Assembly (NCBI RefSeq): GCF_016464305.1
Contig: NZ_JAEIOJ010000009.1
Location: 186,001-250,000 of the forward strand
Direction of reading: 5' to 3'
Length of the DNA stretch: 64,000 bases
Source of the DNA: Umezawaea beigongshangensis
Lineage (GTDB): Bacteria > Actinomycetota > Actinomycetes > Mycobacteriales > Pseudonocardiaceae
Shown here: one piece after another, positions 1 to 7,260 of the stretch
Numbering within the stretch: the first letter of the stretch is position 1
Layout of the letters: each line of letters starts with the position of its first letter
Made by a program: the position numbers and the translations under genes
The notes under the pieces: model-generated
Database searches by the model: none
The model's input: the letters and a program-made list of their open reading frames with translations, nothing else
Told to the model about the DNA's origin: nothing

Positions 1-432
1 GCGGTCACCGAGTTCGAAGCCGAGCGCGTGCTCGACGACCAGCATCCCTACCTGCACGAACTCACCTCGCGCACGGCGTGGGAGGCGTGGCGCGACGTCA
101 TCGTCGAGCGCTGTCGCAACCAGGGACCGCACTGCCCGCTCGGAGTGCTGATCGCCGACGTGGGCCGGTACGGCCCGGCGGCCAGGGCCGTCACGACGCA
201 GTTGATCCGGCGGTGGCAGGACGCCGTCCGGGACGGCATCGAGGCCACGCAGGCGGCCGGCGAGGCCGACCCCTCCCTCGACGCCGACCGCATGGCCGCA
301 GCCGTGGTCACCACCATTCAGGGCGGTGTCAGCGTCCTGCTCTCCACCGGCTCCGCGGACCACCTGGAGGTCGCGCTGAACCTCTGCCTCGACCACCTGC
401 TGGTCGCGGACGTGCGCCACGGGCAGCGATGA
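1..432 (+). CDS. TetR/AcrR-family regulator, C-terminal part (5' end outside window)
   Basis: The reading frame is open through base 1 and stops at 432, so about 143 C-terminal residues are visible and the DNA-binding N-terminus lies to the left. What remains reads as an all-helical TetR ligand-binding and dimerisation domain, with the segment around CPLGVLIADV typical of the LmrA/YxaF-like branch. It is convergent with the methionine aminopeptidase gene, with 31 bp between the stops. The ligand and target genes cannot be told because the partner genes are outside the window. The family call rests on overall pattern only, without the helix-turn-helix. Confidence 0.75.
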   Translation, partial: AVTEFEAERVLDDQHPYLHELTSRTAWEAWRDVIVERCRNQGPHCPLGVLIADVGRYGPAARAVTTQLIRRWQDAVRDGIEATQAAGEADPSLDADRMAAAVVTTIQGGVSVLLSTGSADHLEVALNLCLDHLLVADVRHGQR

Positions 433-463
433 GCACGTGACGCCGCAGTCCGAACAGGACGGT

Positions 464-1288
464 CTACGCGTCCTTGCTGGACGCCCCGTCGGCGGAGCCG
501 GCCCGCGTCGCCGGGATCTCCCCCTCCCGCCGGGTGAGCACCAGGGGGGCGTCCTCCGTGACGGCGATCGTGTGCTCGGAGTGGGCCGTGCGCGAGCCGT
601 CGGCCGACCTGATGGTCCAGCCGTCGGGGTCGTAGACGATCCGGTCGGTCGTGCGGGCGAACCAGGGTTCGAGCGCGAGGGTCAGACCGGGCCGGAGCTT
701 CAGGCCGCGTCCGGCGCGACCCTTGTTGGACACGTGGAGATCCTCGTGCATGGTGCGGCCGATGCCGTGACCGCCGAACTCGGTGTTGACCGGGTAGCCG
801 TAGTCGCGGGCCACCGCCCAGATGGCCGCCGAGATGTCGCCCAGGCGGTTGCCCGGACGCGCGACCTCGATCGCCGCCTCCAGCGCTTCCTCGGTGGCGC
901 GGATGATCCGCAGGTCCTCCTCCGCCGGGGTGCCGACGACGATCGTGCGCGCCGAGTCGGCCACCCAGCCGTCGATGCCGACCGCGAGGTCCGCGCTGAG
1001 CACGTCGCCGTCGCGCAGGACGTAGTCGTGCGGCAGGCCGTGCAGGACGGCGTCGTTCACCGACAGGCAGATGACGTTGCGGAACGGGCCCTCGCCGAAG
1101 GACGGCGCGTAGTCCCAGTAGCACGACTGCGCGCCGCGCCGTTCGATCATGCCGCGCACGTGGTGCTCCAGGTCCAGCAGGTTGACACCGACGTCGGCGA
1201 GCCCGCCGACCTCGGTGAGCACCTCGGCGACGAAGCGGCCCGCCACGTGCATCCGCTGGATCTCCGCAGGTGTCTTCAGTTCGATCAC
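464..1288 (-). CDS. map: Methionine aminopeptidase, type I
   Basis: Removes the initiator methionine from nascent cytosolic proteins. The 274-residue protein has all five metal ligands in family order, D100 (SADLAV), D111 (ADSART), H174 (GHGIG), E207 (LALEP) and E238 (HSEH), plus the substrate-contacting H83. This is the E. coli MetAP pattern shifted by three residues. It lacks the N-terminal SH3-binding extension of type Ic enzymes. The GTG start at 1288 has an AGG-containing ribosome-binding site a few bases upstream. Actinomycetes usually carry more than one map gene. This copy is divergent from an XRE regulator and shares a perfect 21-bp inverted repeat with it, so it is probably a locally regulated accessory copy (inference). 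About ten C-terminal residues are low-complexity. Confidence 0.95.
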   Translation of the reverse strand: MIELKTPAEIQRMHVAGRFVAEVLTEVGGLADVGVNLLDLEHHVRGMIERRGAQSCYWDYAPSFGEGPFRNVICLSVNDAVLHGLPHDYVLRDGDVLSADLAVGIDGWVADSARTIVVGTPAEEDLRIIRATEEALEAAIEVARPGNRLGDISAAIWAVARDYGYPVNTEFGGHGIGRTMHEDLHVSNKGRAGRGLKLRPGLTLALEPWFARTTDRIVYDPDGWTIRSADGSRTAHSEHTIAVTEDAPLVLTRREGEIPATRAGSADGASSKDA

Positions 1289-1307
1289 GAGTACCTCGCG
1301 TCACGGG

Positions 1308-1363
1308 GGGTTGGTATTACTATCCCGGTACGCTAGCACTTGCCGGGATAGTAATACCAACCC
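1308..1363. promoter_or_regulatory. Perfect 21-bp inverted repeat between map and the XRE regulator
   Basis: Arms 1308-1328 and 1343-1363 are exact reverse complements with a 14-base centre. Each arm contains GGTATTACTATCCCGG, unusually AT-rich for this genome. The element fills the whole divergent intergenic region. It ends 12 bases before the regulator ATG and lies 20 bases before the map GTG, so it must overlap both promoters. Most likely it is two operator copies facing each other, bound by the adjacent XRE protein. An RNA hairpin is the alternative. Confidence 0.8.
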
Positions 1364-1375
1364 TATCCTGGGACG

Positions 1376-1645
1376 ATGGTCCGCCAACCGCTCACACCCG
1401 AGCAGATCGAAGCAGGCAGGCGTCTCGGCGCACTGCTGCGCCGCGCGCGAGCGGGGCGCGACCTCACCGAGGTCGCGCACGCGGCGGGCATCTCACCGGA
1501 GACCCTGCGCAAGATCGAGACCGGACGACTGCCCTCCCCGGGGTTCGGCACGATCGTCTGCCTCGGCAGGGCACTTGACCTGCCGCTCGAGGAGTTGGCG
1601 GCCTGCTGGCGCGGCAACGACCAACCACTCGAAGCCGTCTCCTAG
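1376..1645 (+). CDS. Small XRE-family helix-turn-helix regulator
   Basis: An 89-residue protein consisting almost only of a Cro/CI-type helix-turn-helix (residues about 10-70), with the recognition segment around GISPETLRKIETGR. There is no ligand-binding or dimerisation domain beyond it. The ATG at 1376 follows a weak GGGA ribosome-binding site. It is divergent from map across the perfect 21-bp inverted repeat, so autoregulation plus control of map is the simplest reading (inference). Stand-alone XRE proteins of this size are also found as antitoxins, but no toxin-like gene is adjacent. Confidence 0.85.
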   Translation: MVRQPLTPEQIEAGRRLGALLRRARAGRDLTEVAHAAGISPETLRKIETGRLPSPGFGTIVCLGRALDLPLEELAACWRGNDQPLEAVS

Positions 1646-1690
1646 CCACCGCCGCGCACCGCCCGGCCCCCCACCCCGCGCGGAGGACGC

Positions 1691-2305
1691 TCAGCCGATC
1701 CCGGCGGGCCCGGACCGCTCGCGGGATCGGCGCGGCGCGTGATCGAGCAGGGTCTCGGCGGCCGCTCTGGCGTGACGGCCGTAGTGCGGGTCGTCGAGCA
1801 CCATCGCACGGCTCGCGGCGCCGTCGGCGAGGGTGACGAGCTGCTCGGCCAGCAGTTCCGGAGCGTCGACGCCGAGTTCGTCCACCAGAGCGGTCACCAG
1901 CGCGAGCATCACGAGCTTCTGCTCGCGCGCGAAGGCGTGCACGCGACCGGAGGGGTCGGGGTGCTCGGCCGCCGCGTTGACGAACGGACACCCCCCGACG
2001 ACTCCGTCCGGCCTCGACCGCACGGCGAACATCGCCAACAGCCGGTCGCGAGGCGGGAGGTCGGCGCGCGCCAGGGTCTCCAGCAGCGTGTACCCGGACC
2101 CCAGGAGGTGGTCCAACTGCGCCAGGACGAGGTCCTCCTTGGTCGGGAAGTGCGCGTAGAGGGTCCGCTTCGAGACCGGAGCCTCGGCGGCGACGTCCTC
2201 CATCGTGGTCGCCGTGATGCCCCGCCTCGCGAAGAGACTGCTCGCGGCGACGAGCACGCGCTCCCGGCCACCCCTCCCGGCTCGACGCACCGGCTCACCG
2301 CCCAT
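1691..2305 (-). CDS. TetR/AcrR-family regulator next to the nitroreductase
   Basis: 204 residues. The N-terminal DNA-binding domain covers about residues 15-60 (ARRGITATTMEDVAAEA, then the TLYAHFPTKEDL recognition region). The C-terminal ligand domain contains GCPFVNAAAEHPDP, typical of regulators of redox or quinone-stress genes (a family-level statement). It is divergent from the nitroreductase gene with an 86-bp gap that contains two 7-4-7 inverted repeats, so it probably represses that gene and itself. Start ATG at 2305; the ribosome-binding site is weak. Confidence 0.9.
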   Translation of the reverse strand: MGGEPVRRAGRGGRERVLVAASSLFARRGITATTMEDVAAEAPVSKRTLYAHFPTKEDLVLAQLDHLLGSGYTLLETLARADLPPRDRLLAMFAVRSRPDGVVGGCPFVNAAAEHPDPSGRVHAFAREQKLVMLALVTALVDELGVDAPELLAEQLVTLADGAASRAMVLDDPHYGRHARAAAETLLDHAPRRSRERSGPAGIG

Positions 2306-2312
2306 GCCCCGA

Positions 2313-2379
2313 CTGTACGGCAGCGTTTACACGATGCGGACGCTCCGCCGCGGTCACCGATGTAAACGAAAACGTGTAC
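2313..2379. promoter_or_regulatory. Two putative TetR operators in the divergent promoter region
   Basis: Site 2362-2379 reads GTAAACG-AAAA-CGTGTAC, a 7-4-7 inverted repeat with one mismatch. Site 2313-2330 reads CTGTACG-GCAG-CGTTTAC, the same geometry with a well-kept right arm and a poor left arm. The half-site CGTTTACA is repeated inverted at 2324 and 2361. The sites lie 49 bp apart between the TetR and nitroreductase genes. Binding by the adjacent TetR is inferred. Confidence 0.6.
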
Positions 2380-2391
2380 TTAAGGGGTGGC

Positions 2392-3078
2392 ATGACAGCG
2401 GTGACGAGTGACCTCGCCGGGACGGCGGAGCGGCTCATCCGAGGTCGGCGCGCGACCAGGGCGTTCCTGCCCGACCCCGTGCCCGAGGCGACGCTGCGGG
2501 TGGTCTTCGACCTGGCCGGTGCCGCGCCGTCGAACTCCAACGCGCAGCCCTGGCAGGTCGAGGTGGTCAGCGGAACCGCGCGCGACGAGCTCGCCGAGGC
2601 TCTCGTCGCCGCGCACCGCGCCGGTCGGCGGACGGTCGACTTCCCCTACAGCGAGGACATCTACTCACCGGCGCACCAACGCCGGCGCGAGGCGGCGGGC
2701 AGCGCGCTCTACGGCGCGCTCGGCATCGGCCGCGACGCCCACGACCTGCGCGACGCCCACGACGTCACGAGCCTCGGCTTCTACGGCGCACCGCACGTCG
2801 CGCTGCTGTTCGCACCGGAGTCGGGTGATCCGCGACTGACCGCCGACGTCGGCATGTACGCGCAGACGCTGCTGCTGGCCATGACCGCTCACGGGGTGGC
2901 CAGCTGCCCCCAGGGGCTGCTGAGCTTCTACGCCGACACCGTGCGCGACACGCTCGGCGTCACCGGCGGCAAGCTGCTGCTCGGAATCTCGTTCGGCCAG
3001 GCCGATCCCGCGGCCGCGGTCAACACCGTCACCGTCGGCCGCGAACCCCTGGCCGAGACCACGCGGTTCCACGGCTGA
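2392..3078 (+). CDS. Nitroreductase-family flavoprotein
   Basis: A 228-residue NAD(P)H-dependent FMN oxidoreductase expected to reduce nitro-aromatics, quinones or similar electrophiles in the cytosol. It has the family N-terminus RRATRAF (FMN phosphate contact), then PSNSNAQPW (FMN isoalloxazine region) and the C-terminal G-V-A-S-C-P-Q-G segment. The ATG at 2392 is chosen because AAGGGG sits 5-8 bases upstream; an in-frame GTG at 2374 falls inside the operator. It is divergent from a TetR regulator with operators between them, which suggests induction by a toxic substrate. The natural substrate is unknown. Confidence 0.9.
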   Translation: MTAVTSDLAGTAERLIRGRRATRAFLPDPVPEATLRVVFDLAGAAPSNSNAQPWQVEVVSGTARDELAEALVAAHRAGRRTVDFPYSEDIYSPAHQRRREAAGSALYGALGIGRDAHDLRDAHDVTSLGFYGAPHVALLFAPESGDPRLTADVGMYAQTLLLAMTAHGVASCPQGLLSFYADTVRDTLGVTGGKLLLGISFGQADPAAAVNTVTVGREPLAETTRFHG

Positions 3079-3160
3079 CCGGACCACCGAGCCCGCCTCC
3101 CGGACCGTCGACCGCCCTCGGGCCGACGCCGGGCCGCGGTGGTCCAGCCGCGCCCCGGTA

Positions 3161-3194
3161 CCGCTCCCGCACGGGCGCTCAGTGCGGGGAGCGG
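3161..3194. terminator. Hairpin between convergent genes
   Basis: CCGCTCCCGCAC (3161-3172) pairs with GTGCGGGGAGCGG (3182-3194), leaving one bulged G and a 9-base loop. It lies between the nitroreductase stop and the stop of the minus-strand hypothetical gene, so it could end transcription from both sides. There is no T-run. Confidence 0.45.
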
Positions 3195-3565
3195 TTCACC
3201 ACGCTCGCGCGGGAGCGGGAGAGCGGCGCGGGTGCGCCGACGCGGTCACGCCGGTGCGCCCCGGTCACGAGCGACGCCTCGTCGCCCGGTTCCCGCTCTT
3301 CCCGTTCAGCGAGACCCGCGCGGTGGTCCAGGAGGTCGCCGTACGTCGGAGGAGCGCCCCGCCAGCCCAGTTCGCGGTGCCGCACGGTCATGCGGTTGAG
3401 CAGCCACACGTCGGCCATCTCCGGGGTCTGCGGAGTCATGCGGGCCTGGAGGCGGATCAGCGGGTTCTCGTGCTCGCGAGCCTGCTCGTCGGTCATGGCG
3501 TGCGTGCCCAGCAGCAGGACCAGTTGCGCACGGCGGCCGGTGGAGGTGTCGGTCATGACGGCCAT
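3179..3565 (-). CDS. Hypothetical protein
   Basis: A 128-residue frame with balanced composition (for example MTDEQAREHENPLIRLQARM, then DVWLLNRMTVRHRELGW), unlike the Arg/Pro/Gly-only translations of the other frames here, which supports real coding. There is no signal peptide, membrane segment or motif I recognise. Two in-frame ATGs compete, 3565 and 3556 (MTDTSTG...); neither has a clear ribosome-binding site. It is convergent with the nitroreductase gene and follows the SDR gene after 112 bp on the same strand. The last ~25 residues are low-complexity and overlap the terminator hairpin, so the true end may have been changed. Confidence 0.45.
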   Translation of the reverse strand: MAVMTDTSTGRRAQLVLLLGTHAMTDEQAREHENPLIRLQARMTPQTPEMADVWLLNRMTVRHRELGWRGAPPTYGDLLDHRAGLAEREEREPGDEASLVTGAHRRDRVGAPAPLSRSRASVVNRSPH

Positions 3566-3677
3566 GATCCGGGCGGGGTCCTCGCACGATCGAGACACCG
3601 TGCTCCGCCGGAGACCGTCACCGGCAGCGACGGCCCGGCGAGGTCCTCTCCTCCGGAAACCCGTCGCACCGGGACGG

Positions 3678-4418
3678 TCAGTCCTGGACGGTCGGCCGGA
3701 TGGTGATCTCGCCGATCTCGACGTCGTCGGGCTGTTCGACGGCGAAGGCGATGGCGCGGGCGACGGCCTCCGGCCGGATCGCGAACTCGGCCATGTTCTC
3801 CCGGACGGCGCCACGCAGCACGGGATCGTCGATCGAGTCCGCCAGTTCGGTGCTGACGTAGCCGGGCGAGATCGAGGTCGTGCGCAGCACGCCGTCGGTG
3901 GACTCCTGCCGCAGACCCTCGACGACGGTGCGCACGGCGTTCTTGGTCCCGGCGTAGACCGCCATGGTGGGCGTGATCTTCAGCCCCGCCGTGGACAGCG
4001 TCGTCACCAGGTGGCCGCGTCCCTGACGGCGGAACACCGGCAGTGCCGCAGCGACGCCGTGCAGCACGCCGCGCACGTTGACGTCGATCATCGCCGACCA
4101 GCCGTCGACGTCCAGGTCCGCCACGGGTCCGATCTTGCTGATGCCGGCGTTGCCCACCAGCACGTCGAGCCGGCCGAACTCGGCCACGGCCCGATCGACG
4201 AGCCGGTGCAGGTCCTCGCGGCGGGTGACGTCCACCGCGCAGGCGACGGCACGGCCGCCCCGATCGCGGATGTCGCGCGCGAGCGCGTCGAGGCGGTCCT
4301 CGCGGCGCGCGCCGAGGACGACGGCCGCGCCGCGTTCGGCCAGCAGTCGTGCCGTCGCCTCGCCGATGCCGCTGCTGGCCCCCGTGATGGCGACGACCTT
4401 GTGGGTGATGCCCGTCAT
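3678..4418 (-). CDS. SDR-family NAD(P)-dependent oxidoreductase
   Basis: A 246-residue classical short-chain dehydrogenase. The Rossmann motif TGASSGIG is at 12-19, R38-R39 after beta-2 suggest NADP preference, NAG is at 90-92, and the catalytic residues are N114, S142, Y155 and K159 (YAGTK). It is closest in pattern to the YdfG/serine-dehydrogenase-like group; the substrate is unknown. The ATG at 4418 lies just downstream of two GGACACGTGTCC palindromes shared with the divergent TetR gene, so it is probably that regulator's target. Confidence 0.92.
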   Translation of the reverse strand: MTGITHKVVAITGASSGIGEATARLLAERGAAVVLGARREDRLDALARDIRDRGGRAVACAVDVTRREDLHRLVDRAVAEFGRLDVLVGNAGISKIGPVADLDVDGWSAMIDVNVRGVLHGVAAALPVFRRQGRGHLVTTLSTAGLKITPTMAVYAGTKNAVRTVVEGLRQESTDGVLRTTSISPGYVSTELADSIDDPVLRGAVRENMAEFAIRPEAVARAIAFAVEQPDDVEIGEITIRPTVQD

Positions 4419-4440
4419 CGTGCTCCCCCTCCACTAGTGT

Positions 4441-4480
4441 GGACACGTGTCCGCTTCTTCACGTTAGTGGACACGTGTCC
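4441..4480. promoter_or_regulatory. Twin palindromic TetR operators GGACACGTGTCC
   Basis: Two perfect 12-bp palindromes, GGACACGTGTCC, at 4441-4452 and 4469-4480, 28 bp centre to centre. Both sit in the shared context GTGGACACGTGTCCGCTT. They lie between the SDR start (4418) and the TetR start (4510), overlapping both likely promoters. The spacing of nearly three helical turns would place both dimers on one face of the DNA. Confidence 0.8.
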
Positions 4481-4509
4481 GCTTGTCCACGCCGCACCGA
4501 AGAGGGCAG

Positions 4510-5061
4510 ATGAACGCACCCCGCCTGCGCGCCGACGCCGCCGACAACCGGGCCAGGATCGTCGAGGCCGCACGGGACGCCGTCGCCGGTTCCGACGAGT
4601 TCAAGCTCAACGCCGTCGCCAAGCGGGCGGGGGTCGGCCAGGGCACGCTCTACCGCCACTTCCCCACGCGGGAGGCCCTGCTCGCCGAGGTCTACCGGTT
4701 CGACGTCGAGGAACTCGTGGCGGCCGCGCCGGCCCTGCTCGCCGAGCACGACCCGATCACCGCACTGGCCCGCTGGTTCGACCGCCTGGTCGACTACGCG
4801 CGGGTCAAACGCGGGGTGCTCGCCGCTGTCGAGGCGGGGGTGTGGCAGGAGCTCTCCGCCCACGGCCTCGGCCCGATCGGAGACGCGATCACCGCGCTGC
4901 TGGACGCCGGCAGGGCCGCCGGGGCCGTCCGGTCCGACGTGGACGCGCGCGACGTCGTCCTGCTCCTGGGCTACCTGACCCGGCTCGACGAACAGGAGTG
5001 GGACACCCGTGCCCGGCACCTGCTGCACGTCGTCCTGGACGGTCTGCGCGCGCGGGAGTAG
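4510..5061 (+). CDS. TetR/AcrR-family regulator of the SDR gene
   Basis: 183 residues. The N-terminal helix-turn-helix (about residues 12-60) includes VGQGTLYRHFPTREALLAEV, followed by a SACE_7040-like helical ligand domain. The ATG at 4510 is preceded by AGAGGG with a short spacer; a TTG at 4483 in the same frame is less likely because it lies close behind the operators. It is divergent from the SDR gene and separated from it by two perfect GGACACGTGTCC palindromes, so autoregulation and SDR control are likely (inference). Confidence 0.9.
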   Translation: MNAPRLRADAADNRARIVEAARDAVAGSDEFKLNAVAKRAGVGQGTLYRHFPTREALLAEVYRFDVEELVAAAPALLAEHDPITALARWFDRLVDYARVKRGVLAAVEAGVWQELSAHGLGPIGDAITALLDAGRAAGAVRSDVDARDVVLLLGYLTRLDEQEWDTRARHLLHVVLDGLRARE

Positions 5062-5119
5062 GCGACCGCGTCGCGGCGGCCGGCCCCGTTCCCGCGTCCT
5101 CCAGCCCGCACGACGACGA

Positions 5120-5154
5120 CCGGGTGGGCGGCGGACGTGCCGCCACCCACCCGG
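5120..5154. terminator. Strong bidirectional hairpin terminator
   Basis: A 9-bp stem CCGGGTGGG/CCCACCCGG, one mismatched pair, then 5 bp GGCGG/CCGCC closing an ACGTG loop. It sits between the convergent TetR gene (ends 5061) and the small secreted-protein gene (ends 5208). Confidence 0.7.
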
Positions 5155-5207
5155 CCACCGCCATCGCGCCCCGGCTCTCCCGTCCGCGGTCCTGCCGGGG
5201 CGGGTCG

Positions 5208-5420
5208 TCAGCCGCCGAGGCCGGGCAGGCCACCGCCGCCGAGGAGCGGGAGGTTGCTCAGGAGATCGTTGAGGAGCGGCAGATCCCCGACGAGCGGGAG
5301 CGCGCGCTCCGTGCTCGCCGTGTCCGTGCCGAGCTGCTGCGCGTTCGCGGCACCCGTGCCCGCAGCGATCCCACCGACGGTCGCGACGAGCAGAGCCGTC
5401 GCGGTGAACGTCTTTCGCAT
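5208..5420 (-). CDS. Small secreted protein, Leu/Gly/Pro-rich
   Basis: 70 residues: a Sec signal peptide (MRKTF, hydrophobic core, GAANA with cleavage near residue 27) and a mature part of about 43 residues ending in PLLGGGGLPGLGG. The ATG at 5420 has a very good ribosome-binding site, GGAAGGA, 6 bases upstream. Tiny secreted proteins with L/G/P repeats are common in actinomycetes and mostly uncharacterised; no Cys, chaplin or enzyme motif is present. It stands alone, convergent with the TetR gene. A cell-surface or extracellular structural role is only a guess. Confidence 0.75.
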   Translation of the reverse strand: MRKTFTATALLVATVGGIAAGTGAANAQQLGTDTASTERALPLVGDLPLLNDLLSNLPLLGGGGLPGLGG

Positions 5421-5594
5421 GACGATCCTTCCAGTTCGGGAGCCGCCCACGCTAAGGAGATCCACCCGCGCCGCGCCGCGCCGACACGACGGCCCGCCTC
5501 GTACTTCACCGTCTCGACGGTCCCCCGACCGTGAGAGTCGGTCCACGGCCGACACCGCTCGCGGGTGCGGGCCGCGGTTTTCTACGGTCCTGGG

Positions 5595-6407
5595 GTGAAC
5601 GTGACATCACTGGGCCACCGCACCGACCTGGCGCTGCTGCGGCTCGGCGGCACCCTCGTCCAGGACCGGGGCGACCACCTCGTCGTGCGCAGTCCCCACA
5701 ACCCGGCGCACTGGTGGGGAAACTTCCTGCTCCTGCCCGCGGTACCGGCACCACGCGACACCGCCGCGTGGCTCGACCGGTTCGCCGCGGAGTTCCCCGA
5801 CGCCGAGCACGTCGCCCTGGGCTTCGACGGGGTCGACGACCGTCCCGACGCGCTCACCGCGCTCACCGGGCACGGGCTGCACGCCGCGGCGACCACCGTG
5901 ATGACCGCGACCGCGGTGCACCTCCCGCGCCACTGCGACCGGAGGGCCACCTGCCGTCCGCTGACCTCCGACGCCGACTGGGAGCAGGCCGTCGAGCTGC
6001 AGGTGCTCTGCCACCAGCACGACGACGGCGGCGACCCGGCGGACCACCGCGTCTTCGCCACGGCCAAGGCCCTGACGGACCGGCGGCTGGTCGAAGCCGG
6101 GCACGGCGCCCGGTTCGGCGCGTTCACCGACGGGCTGCTGGTCGCGCAGGCGGGTCTGTTCACCGCGGAGCCCGGCCTGGTCCGGTTCCAGTCGGTCCAG
6201 ACGCACCCGGGGTTCCGCGGCCGCGGTCTGGCCGCGACCCTGGTGCACCGGCTCGGCCACCACGGCTTCGACGCGCTGGGCGCGGTCACCCTGGTGATGG
6301 TCGTCGACCCCGGTCACCCGGCGATCCGGCTCTACCGCTCGCTCGGCTTCACCGGCTCTCAGGCGCAGTTGCAGGCGCACCGCCCACCCGCGCACGGGCC
6401 CGCGTGA
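5595..6407 (+). CDS. GNAT-family N-acetyltransferase
   Basis: About 270 residues. The C-terminal half is a GNAT fold, with the acetyl-CoA pyrophosphate loop in THPGFRGRGLAATLVHRL (R-G-x-G-L/A) and the last strand RLYRSLGF. The N-terminal half (HNPAHWWGNFLLLP) resembles a degenerate first GNAT domain. The start is uncertain: GTG 5595, GTG 5601 and GTG 5565 are all in frame and none has a strong ribosome-binding site. I chose 5595 because the protein similarity pattern seems to begin at VTSLGHRTDLALL. The acceptor is unknown. It stands alone. Confidence 0.85.
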   Translation: MNVTSLGHRTDLALLRLGGTLVQDRGDHLVVRSPHNPAHWWGNFLLLPAVPAPRDTAAWLDRFAAEFPDAEHVALGFDGVDDRPDALTALTGHGLHAAATTVMTATAVHLPRHCDRRATCRPLTSDADWEQAVELQVLCHQHDDGGDPADHRVFATAKALTDRRLVEAGHGARFGAFTDGLLVAQAGLFTAEPGLVRFQSVQTHPGFRGRGLAATLVHRLGHHGFDALGAVTLVMVVDPGHPAIRLYRSLGFTGSQAQLQAHRPPAHGPA

Positions 6408-6571
6408 TCGGCCCCGGGTGCTCGGGAGCGTCACGGACATCCCCGGATCGGCCGGGTGCTGCGGCTGGTGGTGAACCGCGTCCACCGGTCCGGGCTGCGG
6501 AGGGAGGACTACGACGACGTCGAGGTCGGCGTGCGGCCGAGCCCGCGGCGGCACGGCCGACGTCCCGCTCG

Positions 6572-6619
6572 TGCGCGGTCGGCAACTGCGCGGTCGGCAA
6601 CTGCGGGGACTGCGGGGAC
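6572..6619. repeat. Short tandem repeats in the gap between GNAT and TetR genes
   Basis: Two exact 15-base units TGCGCGGTCGGCAAC (6572-6586, 6587-6601) are followed by two exact 9-base units TGCGGGGAC (6602-6610, 6611-6619). They lie in a 257-bp gap (6408-6664). A 59-codon frame from GTG 6456 to 6635 crosses them but looks repeat-driven at its end. I see no convincing gene in this gap. Confidence 0.7.
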
Positions 6620-6664
6620 TGCGGTCGCCCGGTGACCGCGGTGTGCGGCGGCGGACGGCCGCCG

Positions 6665-7258
6665 CTACGACGCGGGCCCCGGGTCCAGTCGCGGCCAGAG
6701 CTCCTGGTCCAGGGTGAGCCGGACGAGCTGGCGCTCCAGCAGACGGGCCTCGGCGGGGAGCAGGGCACCGCCCCACAGCGGGGCGGTGCTCGCGCCGTCC
6801 GCAGCGGCGACGACCAGGGTCAGCACGTGCTCGGGCAGACCGTCGGCACACAGCTCGGCGGTCCAGCGACGGGTGTCGGCGCGAGCGAGCGCGGCGATCT
6901 CGGGCAGGGTGCTGAGCTGGGTCACCAGCGCGATGCTCTCCCGCACCTCGACCTCGTCGTGGGAGGAGGCCAGGCACGCTCTGACGTAGGCGCGGACCAG
7001 ACCGCCGGGTGCCTGGTCGGCGGGATCGACAGCGGCGGCCACCTGCGCCCGGAACGTCTCCAGCAGATCGTGCGCCAGAGCGCGGACGAGGTCGTCCTTG
7101 GCGGCGAAGTGGTAGAGCAGACCGCCCTTGGACACCTCGGCCTCGCGGGCGATCTCGTCCAGGCTGGCGGCGATGCCGCGGGTGCGGATCACGGTGGCGG
7201 CCGCGTCGAGCAGCGCCCGGCGGGTCTCCTCCGGCGTGCGCCCGGCCTTGCGTGCCAT
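6665..7258 (-). CDS. TetR/AcrR-family regulator, coupled to the MFS pump
   Basis: 197 residues. The helix-turn-helix at about 10-55 includes AREAEVSKGGLLYHFAAKDDL, and a TetR C-terminal domain of the BetI/YcdC-like type follows. Its ATG starts 2 bases after the stop of the upstream MFS gene, so both are on one mRNA. The palindrome TACCGTC-CA-GACGGTA before the pump gene is the obvious operator for negative feedback: pump substrate binds, repressor leaves, pump and repressor are made (inference from the family). Confidence 0.92.
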   Translation of the reverse strand: MARKAGRTPEETRRALLDAAATVIRTRGIAASLDEIAREAEVSKGGLLYHFAAKDDLVRALAHDLLETFRAQVAAAVDPADQAPGGLVRAYVRACLASSHDEVEVRESIALVTQLSTLPEIAALARADTRRWTAELCADGLPEHVLTLVVAAADGASTAPLWGGALLPAEARLLERQLVRLTLDQELWPRLDPGPAS

Positions 7259-7260
7259 GC

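Noticed and set aside
6456-6635. A 59-codon plus-strand frame from a GTG across the tandem repeats.
   Set aside because: No ribosome-binding site, and the second half is only the translation of the 15- and 9-base repeats; another frame over the same repeats gives a Cys-rich CAVGN pattern that is equally repeat-driven.
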